Assembly: GCF_013522925.1 (NCBI RefSeq)
Contig: NZ_JAAMQU010000010.1
Span: 62,001 to 126,000 of the forward strand
Origin: Pseudomonas japonica
Lineage (GTDB): Bacteria > Pseudomonadota > Gammaproteobacteria > Pseudomonadales > Pseudomonadaceae
DNA: 64,000 nt
Direction of reading: 5' to 3'
Part shown: positions 59,459 through 64,000 of the stretch, one piece after another
Position numbering within the stretch: position 1 is the first letter of the stretch
Layout: the number at the start of each line of letters is the position of its first letter
Notes under the pieces: generated by a model
What the model was told of the DNA's origin: nothing
Databases searched by the model: none
What the model saw: the letters and a program-made list of their open reading frames with translations, nothing else
Program-made: the position numbers and the translations under genes

Positions 59459-60310
59459 TCAACCTATCGCTTCCAGCCGCGTCACCACTTCCGGCGCCAG
59501 CTGTAGTTGCCCTGCGGCGATGTTCTCCCGCAAGTGGGCCACACTCGACGTGCCAGGAATCAGCAAGATATTCGGCGAGCGCTGAAGCAGCCAGGCGATA
59601 GCCACCTGCATCGGTGTTGCGGCCAGTTCTCCGGCCACCGCCTCCAGCGCGGTGGACTGCAACGGGCTGAAGCCTCCCAGCGGGAAGAACGGCACGTAGG
59701 CAATGCCCTCGGCAGCGAGCGCGTCGATAAGCGGATCGTCGCCCCGGTTCGCCAGGTTGTAGAAGTTCTGCACGCAAGCGATGGGCACGATGCTTCGCGC
59801 CTCGGCTACCTGCGCGGCGGTCACGTTACTCACCCCGATGTGCCGGATCAACCCTTGGGCCTTGAGCTCGGCCAGCGTGCCGACCGCTTCGGCGATGGAG
59901 CCTTCTGCCGGGCTGTGCAGCCCGTGCATGCTGCGAAAATTCACCACATCCAGCTGTTCCAGGCCCAGGTGGCGCAGGTTGTCATGCACGGCCGCGGTCA
60001 GCTCGGCAGGGGAAAGCGCTGGCAGCCAGCCGCCTTGCGCATCGCGCCGGGCACTGACCTTGGTGACCAGTGTGAGTCCCTCCGGGTAAGGGTGTAGCGC
60101 CTTGGCGATCAACTGGTTGGTCACGTGCGGCCCATAGAAGTCCGAGGTGTCGATGTGATTCACCCCAAGCGTTACTGCCTCCTGAAGCACGGCAATGGCA
60201 GCGTACGGGTCCCGGGGCGGCCCGAACACTCCCGGGCCGGCCAGCTGCATGGCGCCGTAGCCCAGGCGGTTGACCTGCCGATCGCCCAGCACATAAGTGG
60301 TAGTGGTCAT
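59459..60310 (-). CDS. aldo/keto reductase family oxidoreductase
   Basis: A 283-residue (beta/alpha)8 NADPH-dependent oxidoreductase. Catalytic landmarks: NHIDTSDFYGP with Asp and Tyr, TKVSARRD with the Lys, and a C-terminal phosphate-binding LLIPGTSSVAHLREN. It resembles bacterial stress-type AKRs that reduce aldehydes and ketones broadly. The ATG at 60310 begins MTTTTYVLGD; a very long frame upstream runs antisense through the LysR gene and is not used. A TATAGT -10-like box lies about 32 bases upstream. It is divergent from the LysR at 60410. Confidence 0.87.
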   Translation of the reverse strand: MTTTTYVLGDRQVNRLGYGAMQLAGPGVFGPPRDPYAAIAVLQEAVTLGVNHIDTSDFYGPHVTNQLIAKALHPYPEGLTLVTKVSARRDAQGGWLPALSPAELTAAVHDNLRHLGLEQLDVVNFRSMHGLHSPAEGSIAEAVGTLAELKAQGLIRHIGVSNVTAAQVAEARSIVPIACVQNFYNLANRGDDPLIDALAAEGIAYVPFFPLGGFSPLQSTALEAVAGELAATPMQVAIAWLLQRSPNILLIPGTSSVAHLRENIAAGQLQLAPEVVTRLEAIG

Positions 60311-60340
60311 GGAACACGCTCCGTCAGCCAAGAGAGTGGC

Positions 60341-60382
60341 CACTATAGGCGGGAGGTGCCTGCGCGATAATTGGCTATAGTG
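60341..60382. promoter_or_regulatory. back-to-back -10-like boxes within an 8-bp inverted repeat
   Basis: CACTATAG and CTATAGTG (60341-60348, 60375-60382) face each other. Read outwards each gives CTATAGTG with TATAGT, suitably placed for divergent promoters of the aldo/keto reductase and LysR genes. The repeat may also be bound by the LysR protein. Confidence 0.45.
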
Positions 60383-60409
60383 CGCACACCCTGTACGGAG
60401 CGGCGAACA

Positions 60410-61357
60410 ATGACGGTGGACCTCAACGACGTGCGCGCCTTTATCGCCATTGCCCAGGCGAAGGGCTTTCGAGACGCGGCAAGGCGCACTGGCGCCAGTG
60501 CGTCGAAACTCTCCGATGCCCTGCGCCGGCTGGAGGCGCACCTGCAGGTGCGGCTGTTGCATCGAAGCACGCGCAGCGTGGTGCTGACCGAGGCAGGCGC
60601 CAGGCTGCTCGAAGCGCTGGGGCCCGCGATAGCAGACGTCACCCGCGCACTGGACGCCGCGCGGGGCACGGACGAGCAGCCTGCCGGCACCTTGAAACTG
60701 AACGTGCCGGTGGTGGCCGCGCGGCTGATCCTGCCTCGGCTGTTGCCGGGTTTTCTGGCCCGCTACCCTGCCATCAAGGTTGAAGTGATCGCCGATGATC
60801 GCTTCGTGGACGTGCTGGCCAGTGGTTGCGATGCGGGTATCCGCTACGAGGAAGGGCTGCAGCAGGACATGGTGGCCGTGCCCATCGGCCCGCGTACCCA
60901 ACGGTTTGCCCTGGCGGCCGCGCCCGCATACCTCGAACGGCACGGCATTCCGCAGCACCCCAACGACCTCGCGGGGCACGCTTGCCTGCGCGCCCGCTTC
61001 GCCAGTGGTGCCGTGCCCGCCTGGCTGTTCGAGCAGGATGGCCAACAGCTGGAGGTGGAGCCCGAAGGCCCGCTGGAGGTCCAGATCGGCGGTGCCGCCG
61101 AACTGCTGGTGGACATGGGGATCGCCGGCAGCGGGCTGCTGATGCTCTTCGAAGACTGGCTGCGCCCGCATTTTGCACGTGGGTTGCTGGTACCTGTGAT
61201 GGAAGCCTGGTGGCCAACGTTCAGCGGGCCGTTTCTCTATTACCCGGGCCGCCGCCACCTACCCGCCCCGCTGCGGGCCTTCGTGGATTACATCCGCGCG
61301 CATGGCCCTGCGACAGGCGACCTGAAAACGTTACGCGAGAACCTGCCGCCCCTATGA
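60410..61357 (+). CDS. LysR-family transcriptional regulator (DmlR/CrgA-like)
   Basis: A 315-residue LysR protein. The HTH reads FRDAARRTGASASKLSDALRRLE; the effector domain includes the DmlR/CrgA-type CDAGIRYEEGL and LAGHACLRARF segments. The ATG at 60410 follows GGAG; an earlier in-frame start has no homology. It diverges from the aldo/keto reductase gene, a very common pairing in proteobacteria, and probably controls it. The next gene, the chloride antiporter, is 90 bases downstream and is likely independent. Confidence 0.88.
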   Translation: MTVDLNDVRAFIAIAQAKGFRDAARRTGASASKLSDALRRLEAHLQVRLLHRSTRSVVLTEAGARLLEALGPAIADVTRALDAARGTDEQPAGTLKLNVPVVAARLILPRLLPGFLARYPAIKVEVIADDRFVDVLASGCDAGIRYEEGLQQDMVAVPIGPRTQRFALAAAPAYLERHGIPQHPNDLAGHACLRARFASGAVPAWLFEQDGQQLEVEPEGPLEVQIGGAAELLVDMGIAGSGLLMLFEDWLRPHFARGLLVPVMEAWWPTFSGPFLYYPGRRHLPAPLRAFVDYIRAHGPATGDLKTLRENLPPL

Positions 61358-61447
61358 AACCAGCGAGGCCAAACACCACCGTTTGGCGTTCACGGCACGT
61401 TTGGCTAGGCTTGCCGCACTTTTGCGCTGTTGTGAGGAACCCTGCCA

Positions 61448-62761
61448 GTGACTAATCCCATAACGCTCCTGCGTCGTCGTTTCGCGTCCCTGCGTTGGCG
61501 CACCCGTATCACCCTTTGGGCGGCCGCCACCGTGGCCGGGTTGCTGGTAGTGATGTTCGCTCGGCTGGCGGATATGGCCTTGGCACAATTCACCGAACAG
61601 ACGGCGAACCGACCATGGCTGCCGTTCCTGTACACGCCGGTGGTCGGCATGCTTGTGGTGTGGCTGACCACGCGCTTGTTTCCAGGCGCCCAGGGCAGCG
61701 GAATCCCTCAAGTGATCGCCGCTACGCGATTGATACATCAGGGCAAACCGGTCGACAAGCTGGTTTCGCTGCGTATCGCGTTCGGCAAGATAGCGCTGGG
61801 GACACTGGCATTGACGGGGGGCTTTTCCGCGGGGCGCGAAGGCCCCTCGGTTCAAGTGGCGGCGTCCATCATGTACTTCTTTCACCGCTTCCTGCCCAAT
61901 GCCCGGATTGTAAGGGCGCAGGATCTCATCCTGGCGGGAGGCGCGGCAGGCATCGCCGCCGCTTTCAACACGCCGTTGGCCGGTATTGCGTTCGCGGTCG
62001 AAGAGCTGGGGCGCAAGCTTGAAACCCGCACAAGTGGCGTACTGTTGAGCACCATCATCCTTTCCGGCCTGGTAGCCATTGCCTTGCAAGGTAACTACAA
62101 CTATTTCGGCCATTTCAATATTCAAGATGTCGGCCTGGACATCGTGGCGCCCGTAGTGGTGATCGGGATCGGTTGTGGCCTGGCCGGCGGCTGGTTCAGC
62201 CGAATGCTGCTCTGGCCGCAACGGTACCGCCACCTCGCGGTGTGGGAATGGCGCCGGCTTCACCCCGTATGGTTCGCTGGTGGCTGCGGCCTGCTGGTCG
62301 CAATCCTGGGCTGGGCCAGTGCCGGGACGTCCTTTGGCAGCGGTTACGGCATTACCACGCAAGTGATCGCATCTCACGTCGGCCTGCCCTGGCATGCGCC
62401 CATTACCCGCTTTCTGGCCACAGTCGTGACCTATTTTTCCGGTATACCGGGGGGCATCTTCGCCCCATCACTGGCGGTTGGCGCTGCGATCGGCACCAAC
62501 GCAGCTGCGCTGTTCAACCTCGCCGCCCAGCCCACCATTGCCTTGTGCATGGTGGGCTTTCTGGCTGCGGTCACACAGTCGCCCATCACCTCGGCGATCA
62601 TTGTGATGGAGATGATCGACAGCCACGGCCTGGTGATCAGCCTTATGGCCGTGGCGCTGATTGCCAAAGCCGTCAGCGCACGGATGGGCCCTGAGTTGTA
62701 CCAACAACTGGCCCGCGGTTTTGTTCACGCCGCCGAGCACGCGCCGCCGGCAATGCGATAA
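61448..62761 (+). CDS. clcA: ClC-family chloride/proton antiporter
   Basis: A 437-residue membrane antiporter exchanging about two Cl- for one H+. Selectivity motifs are intact: GSGIPQV (central Ser), GREGPSVQ with the gating Glu, FNTPLAGIAFAVEEL with the proton Glu, and GIPGGIFAPSLAVGAAIG. A C-terminal Tyr in PELYQQL matches the ion-coordinating Tyr. No CBS domains. The GTG start is supported by GAGGAA eight bases upstream. Bacterial ClC exchangers aid extreme acid tolerance and ionic homeostasis. It appears monocistronic. Confidence 0.9.
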   Translation: MTNPITLLRRRFASLRWRTRITLWAAATVAGLLVVMFARLADMALAQFTEQTANRPWLPFLYTPVVGMLVVWLTTRLFPGAQGSGIPQVIAATRLIHQGKPVDKLVSLRIAFGKIALGTLALTGGFSAGREGPSVQVAASIMYFFHRFLPNARIVRAQDLILAGGAAGIAAAFNTPLAGIAFAVEELGRKLETRTSGVLLSTIILSGLVAIALQGNYNYFGHFNIQDVGLDIVAPVVVIGIGCGLAGGWFSRMLLWPQRYRHLAVWEWRRLHPVWFAGGCGLLVAILGWASAGTSFGSGYGITTQVIASHVGLPWHAPITRFLATVVTYFSGIPGGIFAPSLAVGAAIGTNAAALFNLAAQPTIALCMVGFLAAVTQSPITSAIIVMEMIDSHGLVISLMAVALIAKAVSARMGPELYQQLARGFVHAAEHAPPAMR

Positions 62762-62853
62762 TCGCCAGGCGGCGTGCCTATTCACTTCAAGCCGCCTCGC
62801 CTCAGGTCGATAACCCGTCAAGCAGCTACCTGCCTTTTCAGCGAGAGCGTTTG

Positions 62854-63891
62854 ATGGACACCCTGTCGGCCAGTGACCGTGAGCATGTGCTCGAGAATGC
62901 CACCGCCCAGTTCTGGAAGCACATCGCGCCCGTGGTGAAGATTGCTTTCGGGATTCACGTGGTGCTGTTCGTGCTGTTTCTGGTGCTGGACCTGCGCCCG
63001 TTGTGGCTAGGGAACATAGCGAGCATTGCCGCCTATGTGGCCTGCCTGCGCGCTATCGGCCAGAAACGCTTTCAGCTGGCGGGCATGGTGATGTGTTCGG
63101 AGATCATCCTGCACGCGATGCTGGCGACCTGGGTGCTGGGCTGGGAAAGCAACTTCTACTTCTACCTGTTCTGCATCGTGCCGATTCTGTCGTTCAGCTT
63201 TCAAACCGCGCCGTTGCGCCGGATGCTGCTGAGCATGGCGATCCTGCTGGTGGCCATTGGCGGTTTCGCCCTGCGCCACCGCCTGGGAGGGGCCTACGCC
63301 GTCTCGCCCGTGTTGATGGAAACATTCGGCTTCATCAACCTGTTCACCGCCACAGCGCTGCTGCTGCATGCCACTGTGTTATCGGTACGCTACTCGCTGA
63401 CGATGCAGTTCCATCAGTTTCATAGCGCCAACCGCGACAGCCTTACCAACCTGTATACACGCCGGCGGATACTCCAGCAGGCACGTCAGCTTCCGCAGAG
63501 CGTGCCGGTATCGGTGGTGTTGCTGGACGTGGACCATTTCAAGCAAGTCAACGACCGCCACGGCCACGACCAGGGCGACCGTGTATTGCAGCGGGTGGCC
63601 CTGGCGATCAGCGGCAGCGTGCGGGATACCGACATGGCCGCGCGCTGGGGCGGAGAAGAGTTCCTGGTGTTGATGCTTGCCACGCCGCTGGGCGAAGCGC
63701 GGAACGTAGCAGAGCGGATCCGGGCGCGCCTGAGTGATGCAGCCGATGCCCAGGCACTAACCGTGACCGCAACACTCGGGGTGGCGCAGCTCCGCCCGGG
63801 CGAGACGTTTCGTGAGCTGTTCAGCCGGGCGGACCAGGCCTTGTACCTGGGTAAACAGCAGGGCCGCGACCGGGTGATGCTGGCGGACTGA
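62854..63891 (+). CDS. membrane-anchored diguanylate cyclase (GGDEF domain)
   Basis: A 345-residue protein. Residues 25-185 form five or six hydrophobic segments without a recognised sensory family; the C-terminal GGDEF domain starts near 190 with SLTNLYTRRRIL. The active site reads RWGGEEF, an accepted functional variant. The inhibitory I-site RxxD (RDTD) lies five residues before it. DHFKQVNDRHGHDQGD completes the GTP/metal site, so it should synthesise c-di-GMP and be product-inhibited. ATG at 62854 is preferred to a TTG one codon upstream. No effector genes are adjacent. Confidence 0.9.
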   Translation: MDTLSASDREHVLENATAQFWKHIAPVVKIAFGIHVVLFVLFLVLDLRPLWLGNIASIAAYVACLRAIGQKRFQLAGMVMCSEIILHAMLATWVLGWESNFYFYLFCIVPILSFSFQTAPLRRMLLSMAILLVAIGGFALRHRLGGAYAVSPVLMETFGFINLFTATALLLHATVLSVRYSLTMQFHQFHSANRDSLTNLYTRRRILQQARQLPQSVPVSVVLLDVDHFKQVNDRHGHDQGDRVLQRVALAISGSVRDTDMAARWGGEEFLVLMLATPLGEARNVAERIRARLSDAADAQALTVTATLGVAQLRPGETFRELFSRADQALYLGKQQGRDRVMLAD

Positions 63892-64000
63892 CGTCGCCGT
63901 TGGTCGCGCAACGGCCATCGGCGCTGTAGCGCAACGGTGATACGGCCGATAGCCCGTTACAGCACTTTGCCACCTTTGAGCCGAGCCGTATGTCAACCGC
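63892..64000. other. right edge, no supported gene
   Basis: These 109 bases contain no convincing coding or RNA feature. Short frames on both strands lack homology or start signals. Confidence 0.4.

Noticed and set aside
59459..61258. A 599-codon open frame on the minus strand
   Set aside because: Only the part from 60310 down has aldo/keto reductase homology; the rest lies antisense to the LysR gene and has low-complexity, His/Gln/Arg-rich sequence typical of GC-rich shadow frames.
63957..64000. C-terminal end of a minus-strand gene entering from the right
   Set aside because: The only candidate frame is closed by a stop 12 codons upstream inside the window.
1..64000. CRISPR array, tRNA/rRNA gene, transposase or prophage
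   Set aside because: I saw no regularly spaced repeats, cloverleaf-type sequence, transposase motif or phage structural gene on either strand; a dedicated scan would be needed to exclude a short RNA gene.

Overview
The window is a 64-kb stretch of high-GC chromosomal DNA from a Pseudomonas-like gammaproteobacterium (fluorescens/putida type, by inference). Three things suggest this. Codon use is strongly GC3-biased. Regulator, transporter and catabolic-enzyme modules follow one another closely. Many leaders carry the A-rich AACAATAA-type motif that Hfq-Crc uses in Pseudomonas catabolite repression. I saw no rRNA, tRNA, CRISPR array, prophage or intact insertion sequence, and no gene-free stretch longer than about 300 bases. 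I count ten transcriptional regulators: six LysR and one each of TetR, HxlR, RpiR and GlxA/AraC type. The region reads as a nutritional 'catabolic archipelago'.

Layout. 1-6494: start of a glucarate-type MFS gene with a divergent LysR; a TetR and class III aminotransferase pair around an AT-rich palindrome; a LysR with an MHS transporter and a type II dehydroquinase (quinate/shikimate-like use). 6601-7640: a lower-GC HTH/PIN toxin-antitoxin-like pair with its own terminator. 7883-14247: a NitT/TauT-type ABC transporter followed by a flavin monooxygenase, a RidA-like protein, a DUF1028 protein and an ArgE-like deacylase, probably one uptake-plus-degradation pathway for an unknown organic nitrogen compound. 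14288-19808: LysR, aldehyde dehydrogenase, GMC oxidoreductase and an HGSNAT-like membrane protein.

19891-32219 is a twelve-gene minus-strand operon: flavin hydroxylase, SMP-30 lactonase, HisD-like dehydrogenase, two SDRs, two VOC proteins (one with a complete extradiol-dioxygenase metal triad), FAH hydrolase, DenD-like reductase, MFS, OprB porin and an alpha/beta C-C-hydrolase-like enzyme. It is headed by a divergent NodD-class LysR whose intergenic region has a perfect ATC-N9-GAT palindrome. 33324-44588 holds smaller units: HxlR with a phytoene-desaturase-like oxidoreductase, DUF2252, LysR/tautomerase, GFA, DoxX, a YcaC-like hydrolase, an MHS transporter with a shikimate-dehydrogenase-like enzyme, a solute-binding protein and a GlxA-type regulator.

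44724-56950 is a divergent pentose/pentitol-type locus. The minus arm encodes aldehyde dehydrogenase, xylulokinase, HAD phosphatase, RpiR, RpiA and a ribose-type ABC transporter. The plus arm encodes a XylX-like 2-keto-3-deoxy-pentonate dehydratase, a 2-hydroxyacid dehydrogenase and an SDR. A 12-bp motif is repeated next to each start. 56981-59440 is a decayed polysaccharide-type locus: a galE 3' remnant, a glycosidase 3' remnant and an ABC exporter with a C9-tract frameshift and a probable internal deletion. 59459-63891: aldo/keto reductase with divergent LysR, a ClC chloride/proton antiporter and a membrane diguanylate cyclase.
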